From positions 1 to 64,000 of the forward strand of contig NZ_JARXHX010000002.1 in the NCBI RefSeq assembly GCF_031127835.1: a stretch of DNA of 64,000 nt, written 5' to 3'. This document shows, one piece after another, positions 7,184 through 16,252 of this stretch; the stretch's first letter is position 1; each line of letters starts with the position of its first letter. The stretch comes from Pelagicoccus sp. SDUM812002 (GTDB lineage: Bacteria > Verrucomicrobiota > Verrucomicrobiia > Opitutales > Opitutaceae). The notes beneath the pieces were generated by a model. That model saw nothing but the letters and a program-made list of their open reading frames with translations, did no database searches and was not told the DNA's origin. A program made the position numbers and the translations under genes.

Positions 7184-9301
7184 TTGAGCTTCCAATACAT
7201 CCACACCAGCGCTAAACGCGGTCTAGAACCCGGCAAGTCGGGATTCTGCTGCGTCGCCCGCGACCGAAGCTTGCCTCCGGACCTTATTTCGGAACTGGAA
7301 AGCCAAAGCCGCTACACCACCGATTCCCATGGAGCCTCACCCCTCATTCTACGCCACCGCATCGTTACGCTCCGATCGGGAACCTACCACATTCTAAGTC
7401 GTATCCACGAAGCGGGTACTGACTATTCCAAGCGCAACAATCACATCGCCCATCACCTCGCCTTTCCCCAAGCAGATATCCCAGGTCTGCCCAATCCTGC
7501 CGGCATCCTCTTAAATTGGCGCGGCTGGCGGGAAAAGTGGGTCGAGCCCCCTCGCATCCTCGAACCCTTCGAAGCCTTCGACCTCCAAGACATCGAGTCG
7601 TACTGGGCCACCCAAACGATTCCCGATTCCTTTAAGAGCGTAAGCCCGAACGGCAATCTAATCAGTAGAGTATTTAGGGTTTCAATACCCCAGGAACGTC
7701 TGCTGATCGAGCATCTCCGTCGCTGCATCAACGAGCTCCCTACCAGCTATCGCTGGCAACATAGCTTCACGAGCTGTCTCCTCCCCACCGACCAACCTCA
7801 AGACTACGCATGGGCAGGCCACCTACCCAGCCTATCTCTTCCTTACGATTTACCCACCTATAACCTCCCTCTTAAGGCATCCGCCGCTATTCCAGTCACC
7901 CCCAAAAACGCGCCTAACCCAAGACGCCAACAGCCCGCCCCAGAGCCTCCCCCGCCGGAAGACACAAGCTCAGACCCAAAAACTCCTCAAAGAAAATTCG
8001 CGGCTCCGCGGGTCGAGATCCCGGAAGAGTATGACCACAGAAAACGAAAGCGCCCAAAACGCCATTTCGGCCAACGCGAGTTCACGCGCACCATAAACAT
8101 CTCCATCGCTGGAGTCGCTCTCATCTGCATCGCACTCGTCGTCTACTTCGTCCAAACTCACCGCGCCAAAAGCCTAGGCCAGTCGCAAACCCTAAGCTCA
8201 AACGATGCCGAACGTGCCCTGCAGGCCCGTCACGACGTCTGGCAAAGATTCGCAGACTCCGGCTACCCAAGATCCGAGCTGGAAAACGCTCGAGCCACAG
8301 CTAACTTTCTCGCCAAAGCAGGCGAAGACACGCCCTTGCAGATTATCACCTTCCTCGATCGCCTGATCGCTCGCACAGCCGCAGACAATGCAGGCGGCAT
8401 CATCGTGCCCAAAAACCTTATACAGCTAGAAGGCCAAGCTCACATCCTTCCTCTTTCGCCCATCAGCTACCCAGAGCTGAATCGACTCGCCCTTTTACCC
8501 ATTCCCGTAGCCCAACAGCTCGACTTCCCACACCTCGACCAAAAGCTCGCCCCCCTGTCCGCCATGCCTCTGGCGAGCTTTTCGGTCGAAGCCCTCTCAG
8601 ATTCCCTCGGGTCGTACCTGCTACTCGCAAACGGGCGCCTCGACGCCATTCCCGCCGCGACGCGACAAGCCATCGAGTCCTACTTCACCCAGCTCGAAGA
8701 GATTCAAGACAACCACCAATTCTCACCTATCCTGACGCTTCCCCAAGCCTTCGGACTCTCCCACCAGAGCTCCTACATCGCAGTTGATTCCCGACGCCTG
8801 CTCATTCCCAGCACCCCTATGAGTCTCGCCCAATACCTTCGCGAGCTCTTCCTCGGCGCAGTCGAGCGCAGCGACGACCAAGCATTCCTGTCTTCCGTTT
8901 TCCAAGATGCGCTGGACAAGCTCCTCACCGAGACCCGCAGCTCCCCCGCTGAAACTGCGACCATGATAAACGAAGCCCTCAACCTCCTCGACCTTCAAAG
9001 TCGCACCTCCCAAGACCCCTTACGCAAGATACAACTCCAGTGGCAGTATACCTTCACCCACCCCGACCTCATGGAGCAAACCATTATCGGCTACAACCTC
9101 GACGCCCTCCAGGCAGCCAAGCTACGCCTCGCAGAGACCCGCAGCCAGTTTAGCCAAACCGAACTCTCTCTCTATCTAGCCAGTCAAAAACGTGCCGAAA
9201 AAGCCGCCCAGCTCATAACCACCGCCAAAGAAGCCATCTCCGGCAAGGATTGGATTGTCATCAGCAAGCAATCTAACAAGGCTCCACTTTCCCTGCCATG
9301 A
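7184..9301 (+). CDS. GAP1-N2-type GTPase-associated protein with one membrane helix
   Basis: The protein has 705 residues. Residues 1-230 match my memory of the GTPase-associated protein 1 N-terminal domain type 2: YIHTSAKRGLEPGKSGFC at the start, then YHILSRIHEAGTDYSKRNN and HIAHHLAF. A proline-rich basic linker (235-300) precedes one membrane helix at ~307-325 (ISIAGVALICIALVVYFV). Positive charges before it (RKRKRPKRHF) suggest the GAP1 domain is cytoplasmic and ~380 helical residues lie outside. The start is TTG at 7184; it is chosen because the family motif begins within the first ten residues and no ATG fits. It overlaps the next gene by ATGA. Function is unknown; the family is linked in published comparative genomics to NTPase-based conflict systems. 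Confidence 0.7.
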   Translation: MSFQYIHTSAKRGLEPGKSGFCCVARDRSLPPDLISELESQSRYTTDSHGASPLILRHRIVTLRSGTYHILSRIHEAGTDYSKRNNHIAHHLAFPQADIPGLPNPAGILLNWRGWREKWVEPPRILEPFEAFDLQDIESYWATQTIPDSFKSVSPNGNLISRVFRVSIPQERLLIEHLRRCINELPTSYRWQHSFTSCLLPTDQPQDYAWAGHLPSLSLPYDLPTYNLPLKASAAIPVTPKNAPNPRRQQPAPEPPPPEDTSSDPKTPQRKFAAPRVEIPEEYDHRKRKRPKRHFGQREFTRTINISIAGVALICIALVVYFVQTHRAKSLGQSQTLSSNDAERALQARHDVWQRFADSGYPRSELENARATANFLAKAGEDTPLQIITFLDRLIARTAADNAGGIIVPKNLIQLEGQAHILPLSPISYPELNRLALLPIPVAQQLDFPHLDQKLAPLSAMPLASFSVEALSDSLGSYLLLANGRLDAIPAATRQAIESYFTQLEEIQDNHQFSPILTLPQAFGLSHQSSYIAVDSRRLLIPSTPMSLAQYLRELFLGAVERSDDQAFLSSVFQDALDKLLTETRSSPAETATMINEALNLLDLQSRTSQDPLRKIQLQWQYTFTHPDLMEQTIIGYNLDALQAAKLRLAETRSQFSQTELSLYLASQKRAEKAAQLITTAKEAISGKDWIVISKQSNKAPLSLP

Positions 9302-12300
9302 TCGCCTCCGCCTATCCCGAAGCCAACCGTCTCGCCTACCGCATCCGTACCGCCCTCACCGGCGAGTCAACCGGCCTTGAAACCGCTAAGCTCGCCTGGC
9401 AACAGGCCGAGGCCGTCGACCGAGCCAACAAAGCCCTCCACGAAGCCCTCAAACTCATCTCCGATGGATCGCTCCTCGATTGCCTCCTCCTCGAAAACAA
9501 CCACCCAAAACTCCTCGAGACCGCTCGCTCACTCGACCATCTAACCGTAGCCGACTGGAAGAAACGGTGCGAAATCTTCGGCTGGCGCGTTGCCGCCCCC
9601 CTCGACCACGAAAGCGTATCCAAAATCCAAACAGCTATCGAGACCCAGAGTGACCTCAAAGACTGGCTCTTCAAACAGTATCGAGCCGCCGTACGCTCCA
9701 AAAATGAAAGCACCCGCGCCTTCCAGATCATCGAACTCATAGCCGCCCGCTTTCCCGATGACGCCAACGCCCAGGAAGAGGTCGCCGCCAAACGCGCCCA
9801 ATTGATAGAACAGGCTACCGCCGAAATAAAAGACGCTACCGAACAACTTCTTCCCGCCGAAACTCCCAAAGCAATCGCCCATCGATACGTCGCCCTTGGG
9901 CTTCCGCTTTCAGATTGCCACGACGCAACCCTCGCCAGCACGATAGCCGAGGCGGCAGCCGACCACCTGGACGCTCTAGCGGATAAAGTTCGTTCCGTCG
10001 TCGACAACGCCAAAGACCTCACCGAAAGCACTAACTGGCGAGAAATCGAAAGTGCCTACCTTGCATGCGACTACAGTCTCGCCATCAACGAGGCCCGCGG
10101 AGAACTGCCTACCGACCTCCGCGACGAATTCGAGAAAGTAGCCACCCAGCTTTCTCGCATTCGGGCCAAATATGAATCCAGTATTTCGATACGCCTCGCT
10201 ATTATCGAAATCCGTGCTGGCAAAGAAAACAAAGGCAAGCCCGTCCCCATCGCCAATCGAGTGGCCAAACTCAAGTCTCTCGAGAGCCAAGCCCTAAAAA
10301 CGGGAAACCAAATCCCTGGCGAACTGAAAAACGAAATCAAGTCCGCTTACACCTACGCTCGACGTAAGCGCCTCCCCCTTTACGGCAGTATCGCAGCCAC
10401 CCTTCTCGTGCTTGTGGCAAGCTTCCTCTTCCTAAGCAACCAAAGCCAAGAACGCGAAGCAGCCGAATCTCTGCAAGCTAAGGCCCTCGCAGCCCTACAG
10501 GCCACTGAACAATCCGGAAACACTTCCCAGATTCGTACCGCATTGAAAACCTGGGAGGAGCAAATCTCTCTCGCTAAGCCAGACTCTAGCCTCGCAAACC
10601 AAGCCGCCTTGCTGACGGACTGGCTGGCCCTGCAAACGTCACTAGAAACCGAATACGAAGACTCAATCGCAGACCTTGAGAAACTCGCCTCCAGTACCGA
10701 CGCTCTGAAAAATGCACAAGCCATCGAAGTCCTCGCCAACGACCTGCGAAAGTCTAGAGCAGACCTCGCCCCTGATCTTGGCCAAGGTGCCGATCTACGC
10801 TTAGGAGCTCTGCTGGCCGACTACCAAGAACGCCAAGCAGCCGATCTCGATAAAAACCAACGCGAACTTGCCCGCTTCGAACGTGAGCTCCGCATCGCAG
10901 CCAACAACGCCACCCAAGCAAAAAGTCGCGCCGAATTCGAACGCCTGCAAACCGCAGCCGAAGCCCGTGTCCAAACACTCAACGCTCTCCTGCAGGAAGA
11001 CTTCGCAGTGAACAGCCGTAGTCAACTCACTCCACTCCTCAAAAGCGTCACCCAACAACTCAAAGCCATAGAAACCAAATGGGCCGCACTGGACAACGCA
11101 TGGCTACAGCTCGCCCAAACCAAAGAACTTACCCCCTATCTCGCTCAGCTCGAACGTATCCACAGTTTCGATATACTGCCTGCTGAGCAGAAGACCGCCC
11201 TCTCTCAAACGCTTCGTCTCAAGGAGAGTTTCTCGAATCTGAAAAGTAGCCAAAACCTCATTTCCAATAAGGAGGCTTCAGCCGCATTCCCTGCGAACCA
11301 AAGCTACCTAGATACCCGAGTCGAACTCAGCGAGGCAGAACAATCCTACCTCACCCGCCTGCAAGAACTAGACAACTTCGCAAACGTATATCAATCCACT
11401 GTCCAATACTTCGAGGGCAATGCGGAGCCACAAAGCGAGTACCGCATCTATCTCGTCGAACCCATCTCCAAGTCCGACTCCGAACAAAACGAGACTAGCG
11501 TCACTTTCACCTTCAACGTCCGAGGCTTCGACGAGTTCGGAAACCCCGAACCAGCGCCTCGTGAAATCCAATTCATCAGCCGCGCCGACGGATCCTTCTG
11601 GGGCTTCTTCTACAAGCCTTCTACCTTGTCCCCAGAATCCGAATACTACCAGCGAACCATCTCCAACACGCTCAGCCACCTCCTTGCCGGAGCCAACCGT
11701 TTCGCCATCCTAGACCAACTCACGGACCTGGAGAAGCAGACCGACCTCAGTCCCGCCTTCCGTGTCTACTGGCAACAGCAGTTTATCAACTTTACTAAAC
11801 TGAACTCGTGGAAGTGGGGGCTGGCCCTCAGCCCCAGCCTGAAAAAGCACGCCGGCATGCTCGACAAACTTCCCAATGCCGAGGAAAACGAACGCCTCTG
11901 GCTTTCCATTATCGAGCAAACCGTGCCCTCGCCGGACATCAGCGTACTCGCCAAGGAGGAACTCGGAGAATTGCCGCGCAAAGAAATCACCGCCCTATCG
12001 CGCTTGTACCAAAACGCGGCCAACGGACAGTATCTGCTCGCTGGATACGTATTAGCCGACGGCAAGCTAGACCTGCTCGACGACACAGATCCCAACACGC
12101 CCCTCTGGAGCGTGAACGCGCTCACAGGCAGCATCGACCGCATCCAGGAAAACCGTCAGCTTACCCCATTCGCCCCCGTCCTGATCTACTCCCTTCCCGG
12201 AGGCGATACCCCCCAGAAGCAGCTCGAGAAAGCCGTCTTCGCTTCCGGCCTAAAGCTCCGAGAGCCGCCTTACGCCCAGCTTCTACCCGCCCTCTACAAG

Positions 12301-12303
12301 TAG
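9298..12303 (+). CDS. Large membrane-anchored helical/coiled-coil protein, third gene of GTPase-GAP1 operon
   Basis: The protein has 1001 residues and starts in the ATGA overlap with the GAP1 gene, so the two are translationally coupled. Residues 1-355 are helical, rich in Ala, Glu and Lys, and carry no recognised domain. One membrane helix lies at ~360-380 (SIAATLLVLVASFLFL), preceded by basic residues. The rest (~620 residues) has long heptad-like helical stretches to about residue 690. A less helical, possibly globular C-terminal part contains EYRIYLVEPISKSDSE and RADGSFWGFFY. The topology (cytoplasmic N-terminus, one helix, long outer part) mirrors the GAP1 partner, so the two may form a membrane complex. 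I recognise no family and no enzyme motif. Confidence 0.75.
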   Translation: MIASAYPEANRLAYRIRTALTGESTGLETAKLAWQQAEAVDRANKALHEALKLISDGSLLDCLLLENNHPKLLETARSLDHLTVADWKKRCEIFGWRVAAPLDHESVSKIQTAIETQSDLKDWLFKQYRAAVRSKNESTRAFQIIELIAARFPDDANAQEEVAAKRAQLIEQATAEIKDATEQLLPAETPKAIAHRYVALGLPLSDCHDATLASTIAEAAADHLDALADKVRSVVDNAKDLTESTNWREIESAYLACDYSLAINEARGELPTDLRDEFEKVATQLSRIRAKYESSISIRLAIIEIRAGKENKGKPVPIANRVAKLKSLESQALKTGNQIPGELKNEIKSAYTYARRKRLPLYGSIAATLLVLVASFLFLSNQSQEREAAESLQAKALAALQATEQSGNTSQIRTALKTWEEQISLAKPDSSLANQAALLTDWLALQTSLETEYEDSIADLEKLASSTDALKNAQAIEVLANDLRKSRADLAPDLGQGADLRLGALLADYQERQAADLDKNQRELARFERELRIAANNATQAKSRAEFERLQTAAEARVQTLNALLQEDFAVNSRSQLTPLLKSVTQQLKAIETKWAALDNAWLQLAQTKELTPYLAQLERIHSFDILPAEQKTALSQTLRLKESFSNLKSSQNLISNKEASAAFPANQSYLDTRVELSEAEQSYLTRLQELDNFANVYQSTVQYFEGNAEPQSEYRIYLVEPISKSDSEQNETSVTFTFNVRGFDEFGNPEPAPREIQFISRADGSFWGFFYKPSTLSPESEYYQRTISNTLSHLLAGANRFAILDQLTDLEKQTDLSPAFRVYWQQQFINFTKLNSWKWGLALSPSLKKHAGMLDKLPNAEENERLWLSIIEQTVPSPDISVLAKEELGELPRKEITALSRLYQNAANGQYLLAGYVLADGKLDLLDDTDPNTPLWSVNALTGSIDRIQENRQLTPFAPVLIYSLPGGDTPQKQLEKAVFASGLKLREPPYAQLLPALYK

Positions 12304-12507
12304 AAGCGAGCCTAGGCAGGGCAATCGCCCGCGAAGTTGAGGGAAATCCATTCGCTCAAAATGTTTCTCCTCACAGTATGGGGTTCCATGGAATGTATGA
12401 ATAAAATCGATACACTATGGCTGTTGTGTTAAAAAGTAGCGAAGACTTGAAAATGCCTCCTTCAGGCATGAGCACTGCTCGGAATCAAAATTCAAGTCAC
12501 TCGTCCC

Positions 12508-13095
12508 ATGCCGCTACTCGAAACCAAAACTGACTCCTTAGCAAAACGCCTCGAATCCCTAATCGCCGAAATCGAACGCTCCGCCAAAATGGCGAAGATG
12601 GTATCCATGAACGCAAGCGTCATCGCCGTGCGCAGCCGCACGGACTCTAGCGAAGCATTCGCGTTCGAGGCAGTGGCATCCCAGATCATGAATATTAGCG
12701 AGGCCTCACTCGCCCGTATCGAAGGCCTTCGCGACATTCTAAGCGAGATGGACAGTCTGACGACCATTATCAATAAAGCCGGACGGCAACGCATGCTCTC
12801 CCAACGCTATATGAAACTCGTCCTCTCCGCCCGCATTACCGGCGACTCACACTCTGGCGATGAGCATACCAAGCTGAAGCAGCTCTTTGAAACTAGTCAC
12901 CGAGAGCTTATATACTCCTCACTCAACAGCGAGCAAATCACCCGACAGCTGGAGCGCACACTAACGTGCTGAGAATCCTTCATCCAGAGCATCGAGCAAA
13001 ACGATTTTGCGGGCGCCACCGAATTGAACGAGACCGTCCTCGTCGAGATGAACAAAGCAGTCGTCCTCTACGAAAACTTAGTACACAGTAAATAG
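12508..13095 (+). pseudogene. Chemoreceptor-like protein with PilJ/NarX-type motif, interrupted by an in-frame TGA
   Basis: The first 154 codons end at TGA 12970-12972. The same frame then stays open for 40 more codons of normal-looking protein (starting ESFIQSIEQNDFAG) to TAG 13093-13095. Residues ~25-70 resemble the signalling hairpin of methyl-accepting chemotaxis proteins (MVSMNASVIAV, then AFEAVASQIMNISEASL). Residues ~88-106 carry NKAGRQRMLSQRYMKLVL, typical of the PilJ/NarX-type sensor N-terminal domain. A single nonsense change, for example from TGG, would explain the break. There is no selenocysteine context I can support. The 154-residue product might still be made. The preceding 200 bases hold no gene. 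Confidence 0.6.
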
Positions 13096-13165
13096 CGTCG
13101 CGCTCGCATGCAGTGAGAGTGCGAATCTGCAAAGACTAGGCTCACGCAAACTTCCTATCTGTCCT

Positions 13166-13693
13166 ATGCCTCCAGCAACGTCCCACCCGTCACTCTCGAT
13201 CCGCCTCGCAAACGAATTGGATCGCGACCGCATCGCTGAGATCTACAACCACTATATCAAAAACACCGTCATCACCTTCGAAGAAGAACTGGTTGACGGA
13301 ACCGAAATCGCTACTCGCTTGGCCAAGGTCTTCAAAGCCGACCTTCCTTGGCTGGTGGCGGAAGAGAATGACAAGGTACTTGGTTACGCTTACGCTTCCC
13401 CTTGGCACGCCAGATCCGCCTACCGCCATACCGTGGAAGTCTCGGTCTATCTCGACCATCAGACCACCGGTCGCGGAGTCGGAAGCGCCCTCTACGAAAG
13501 GCTCTTCGAAAGATTGAGAAAGAAGGACATCCACGTCGTCATCGGTGGGCTCACCCTACCCAATCCCGCCAGCGAAGCCCTTCATCAAAAGTTCGGCATG
13601 CGAAAAGTCGCCCACTACCAGGAAGTCGGCCATAAGTTCAGCAAATGGCTAGACGTCGGCTATTGGCAGACCGAGTTCGAAGCTACCCCTTGA
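13166..13693 (+). CDS. GNAT-family N-acetyltransferase, Pat/YncA type
   Basis: The protein has 175 residues, the usual length for phosphinothricin/amino-acid N-acetyltransferases. It opens with IRLANELDRDRIAEIYNHY, then has ITFEEE, the beta-strand segment VEVSVYLDHQTTGRGVGSAL with the acetyl-CoA pyrophosphate loop GRGVGS, and FGMRKVAHYQEVGHKFSKW near the end. These match the Pat/MddA family, which acetylates the alpha-amino group of small amino-acid-like substrates such as methionine sulfoximine or phosphinothricin. The exact substrate cannot be told. It sits just ahead of purC on the same strand but has its own leader. Confidence 0.85.
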   Translation: MPPATSHPSLSIRLANELDRDRIAEIYNHYIKNTVITFEEELVDGTEIATRLAKVFKADLPWLVAEENDKVLGYAYASPWHARSAYRHTVEVSVYLDHQTTGRGVGSALYERLFERLRKKDIHVVIGGLTLPNPASEALHQKFGMRKVAHYQEVGHKFSKWLDVGYWQTEFEATP

Positions 13694-13787
13694 TCCGTAA
13701 AGCCTCGCGGCTGTTTCGAGAGTGAGCCTCGGCATTACACCCGAACAAAATTCTTTCCACGCAAGTGCTGCACGCTACAGTCGCCGC

Positions 13788-14711
13788 ATGATTTCTGGCG
13801 AAGACCTAAAAGCAGCCCTTCCTACCGAGCCCGTGCGCGAATTGATCGAAACGATCGACGCACCCAAAATCGCCTCCGGCAAGGTGCGCGAAATCTATGA
13901 CCTCGACGACTCCGTGCTGCTCGTCGCCACGGACCGTATCTCCGCTTTCGACGTCGTTCTCCCGGGAGGCATCCCTGGCCGAGGTCTCATCCTGACCCAG
14001 CTCAGCCACTTCTGGTTCGAGCAAACAAAAGGCATCGCCCCCAACCACATCATACCCAATGAGGGAGAGATCCTGTGCAACACCCTCAAGCTCTCGCGCG
14101 ACTCACAGCTCCGCTCCATGGCCGTGCGCAAGCTCAAGCCGCTCGAGATCGAATGCGTCGTGCGCGGCTACATCGCAGGCTCGGGATGGGAATCCTACAA
14201 ACAAAACCGTACCGTTTGCGGCATCGAACTCCCCGCAGGCCTGCAGCTCGCCTCTCGACTCCCCGAACCAATCTTCACTCCCACTACCAAGGCAAGCGAA
14301 GGCCACGACATGCCCATCACCGCCGAGGAAGCAGCCAACGTCGTAGGGCGAGACGTCTTCGAACAAGTCCGCGATATCAGTCTCAAGCTCTACGACTTTG
14401 GCAGCAAGCTCGCGGCCAAGGCCGGTATCATTCTAGCGGATACGAAATTCGAGTTCGGCACCGACGCAGACGGTACAATCTACCTCATCGACGAAGTCCT
14501 CACGCCCGACTCCTCGCGCTACTGGGACGCAGCAGAGTACAAGGTCGGCAGCAGCCCTGCCAGTTTCGACAAGCAGATCATCCGCGACTACCTCGAAACC
14601 TTGGAGGGTTGGAACAAAACCGCTCCGGGCCCCGAACTCCCATTAGAAATTGTGCAAAAGGCGCAGTCTCGCTATTTGGAAGTCTACTCCAAACTCGTTA
14701 GCGTAGTTTAG
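13788..14711 (+). CDS. purC: Phosphoribosylaminoimidazole-succinocarboxamide synthase (SAICAR synthetase)
   Basis: This enzyme ligates aspartate to CAIR using ATP in de novo purine synthesis in the cytoplasm. The sequence shows SGKVREIYDLDDSVLLVATD, the substrate motif SAFDVVLPGGIPGRG, then ECVVRGYIAGSGWESY and LIDEVLTPDSSRYW, all hallmarks of the family. It has 307 residues from ATG 13788, the usual size. The frame also offers an upstream GTG at 13722, but the extra 22 residues are not typical of the family, so the ATG is preferred. A DUF2127 gene follows 11 bases later and may be co-transcribed. Confidence 0.95.
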   Translation: MISGEDLKAALPTEPVRELIETIDAPKIASGKVREIYDLDDSVLLVATDRISAFDVVLPGGIPGRGLILTQLSHFWFEQTKGIAPNHIIPNEGEILCNTLKLSRDSQLRSMAVRKLKPLEIECVVRGYIAGSGWESYKQNRTVCGIELPAGLQLASRLPEPIFTPTTKASEGHDMPITAEEAANVVGRDVFEQVRDISLKLYDFGSKLAAKAGIILADTKFEFGTDADGTIYLIDEVLTPDSSRYWDAAEYKVGSSPASFDKQIIRDYLETLEGWNKTAPGPELPLEIVQKAQSRYLEVYSKLVSVV

Positions 14712-14722
14712 AGAATACCGCC

Positions 14723-15202
14723 ATGCAGCCGCGATTCGCTTCCAAAGGACTCAAAGCGGTCGCGGTACTCGAAATAACGAAAGGGCTCTTCGCTATTTTA
14801 GGAGCTGCTTGGCTTCTCTACACGCTCGGCCAAAACTGGGAGATTGCTCTCTCTTCGATGATCGAGAGGTTCGCTCCATCCCTCGCACTTCCGGGGCGGA
14901 TTTCCGTTTTGCTCGCCGGCTTCAACAACGAACGTCAAACCATCGCGGCCATCGCCCTTCTCGCATACGGAGTCCTCCATTCCATCGAGGGCTACGGGCT
15001 CTGGCTCGCCCTCCACTGGGCCGAATGGCTCGGCACCATCTCTGGAGGCATCTACATTCCCTTCGAGATTTGGGAGATGTTCGAACACCCGAGTTGGTTC
15101 ACAGCGACCGTTCTCGTCATCAACATCCTCATCGTCGCCTACCTGATCTACGTGATCAAAACGAATCCACGACACGTTGGAAAGCCGCAGCAGTTGAGTT
15201 AA
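14723..15202 (+). CDS. DUF2127-family membrane protein
   Basis: The protein has 159 residues with four likely membrane helices at ~12-35, 70-95, 100-120 and 130-150. The segments VAVLEITKGLFAILGAAW near the start, GYGLWLALHWAEWLG and SGGIYIPFEIWEMFEHPS match the DUF2127 family of predicted integral membrane proteins. Function is unknown. It lies 11 bases after purC, so the two could share a transcript, but no functional link is evident. Confidence 0.8.
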   Translation: MQPRFASKGLKAVAVLEITKGLFAILGAAWLLYTLGQNWEIALSSMIERFAPSLALPGRISVLLAGFNNERQTIAAIALLAYGVLHSIEGYGLWLALHWAEWLGTISGGIYIPFEIWEMFEHPSWFTATVLVINILIVAYLIYVIKTNPRHVGKPQQLS

Positions 15203-15293
15203 TCGAACGTATTCCCTACTCAACTACTTGTCGCGGGAGGCGATATCCGTGCAAGCGTAAGGCCGCGAATCGCCGTATACTGGTCAGAAACGT

Positions 15294-15719
15294 ATGAAAC
15301 CTCTTCGCTCTTCCTTCCTCTTATCCGCAGTCCTGATTTCCGGCATCGCATTCTCACGAGCCGAAGATCCCGATTCCTTTTTCGAGCGCGGCAAACAAAA
15401 GTTCGAGCAAGTTTGCTTCGCCTGCCACAAGTACGAGCGTGGACCCGCCATGATCGCCCCGCCCGCATTTGCGATCCAGATGCACTACGGAGATCGCTAC
15501 GGCAAAGACGAAGCTGCCTTTCGCGAAGCTGTCATCCATTGGGCAAGGTTGCCGGACAGAAGCAAAACGTTGATGCCGGGCGCCATCACGAAGTTCAACT
15601 TGATGCCTCCACTGCCGCTCCCCGATGCAGATTTGGATATGATCGCCGCCTACCTCTACCGGGCCGACTTTACAGGTGAGTGCGACGTGCCGATGAGGAA
15701 CCGTAACTCGGAGCTTTAA
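15294..15719 (+). CDS. Secreted mono-heme cytochrome c
   Basis: The protein has 141 residues, with a signal peptide ending near residue 23 (SGIAFSRA). One heme-binding motif CFACH lies at ~41-45. A Met-containing segment, LMPPLPLPDADLDMIAAYLY, provides the likely axial ligand and the C-terminal helix typical of class I cytochromes c. It acts as an electron carrier on the outer face of the inner membrane. Its redox partners are not encoded nearby. The tail after YLYRADF is slightly longer than in minimal cytochromes. Confidence 0.85.
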   Translation: MKPLRSSFLLSAVLISGIAFSRAEDPDSFFERGKQKFEQVCFACHKYERGPAMIAPPAFAIQMHYGDRYGKDEAAFREAVIHWARLPDRSKTLMPGAITKFNLMPPLPLPDADLDMIAAYLYRADFTGECDVPMRNRNSEL

Positions 15720-15788
15720 CCCGCGACCGCATTGGGCAGGACCGATAACCTGCTGACGCAGGCCAAGGCTTAGCTCATTGGCTCACCG

Positions 15789-16052
15789 CTAATGGCTACA
15801 GCGATTTCCTGACTCGAAAACAAATGCGTCCGGATTTCCGGTAAACTTCCCCTTCATCCACAAATGCTGCACAATGTCGTAAGCATCGAGACCATGTCCT
15901 GAACAGGTGTGAAAGGTAGATTCCTCGCCAAACACCTCTACGATCTCCGCCGAAAGGCTTTCGTTCGTATAAGTTTTCTCGGTACGGATCATCATCTCGA
16001 GGATCTCGTGCGCGTGGATATCGGGTTTTCTTAGATCAGTAAACTTGCTCAT
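15789..16052 (-). CDS. YecH-like (DUF2492) putative metal-binding protein
   Basis: From ATG 16052 the protein has 87 residues, close to the family's usual ~80. It shows DIHAHEILEMM, the central FHTCSGHGLDAYDIVQHLW and KGKFTG, matching E. coli YecH and DUF2492. The conserved His, Cys and final CSH motif suggest metal binding. A GTG at 16079 would add nine residues with no family support. It is transcribed divergently from the Rrf2 regulator across a 200-base AT-rich region that probably holds both promoters; regulation of this gene by the Rrf2 protein is a reasonable guess. Confidence 0.8.
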   Translation of the reverse strand: MSKFTDLRKPDIHAHEILEMMIRTEKTYTNESLSAEIVEVFGEESTFHTCSGHGLDAYDIVQHLWMKGKFTGNPDAFVFESGNRCSH

Positions 16053-16252
16053 TAAACCGAAGTCTTTGGACGATACCACCAGGGTTTCAATAATTAAATA
16101 CCTTTTTATATTGTTTTTCTTTTAACCTTTCTCATCTTAAGTGGGAGATGGGATTCAAAGGGCGCGACTTCAACCTTACCGAGCTCGAACTGAATCATAG
16201 AGAGATCCGCTCCGGGGCCACCCGATCAGTCTAGAGTCGAGTCCGACACACT

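Noticed and set aside
12453-12469. Small hairpin ATGCCT-CCTTC-AGGCAT
   Set aside because: Only six pairs and no T-run on either strand, so a terminator is not supported.
12970-12972. TGA as a selenocysteine codon
   Set aside because: No enzyme active-site context, no clear SECIS-like hairpin right after it, and the family is a sensor protein.
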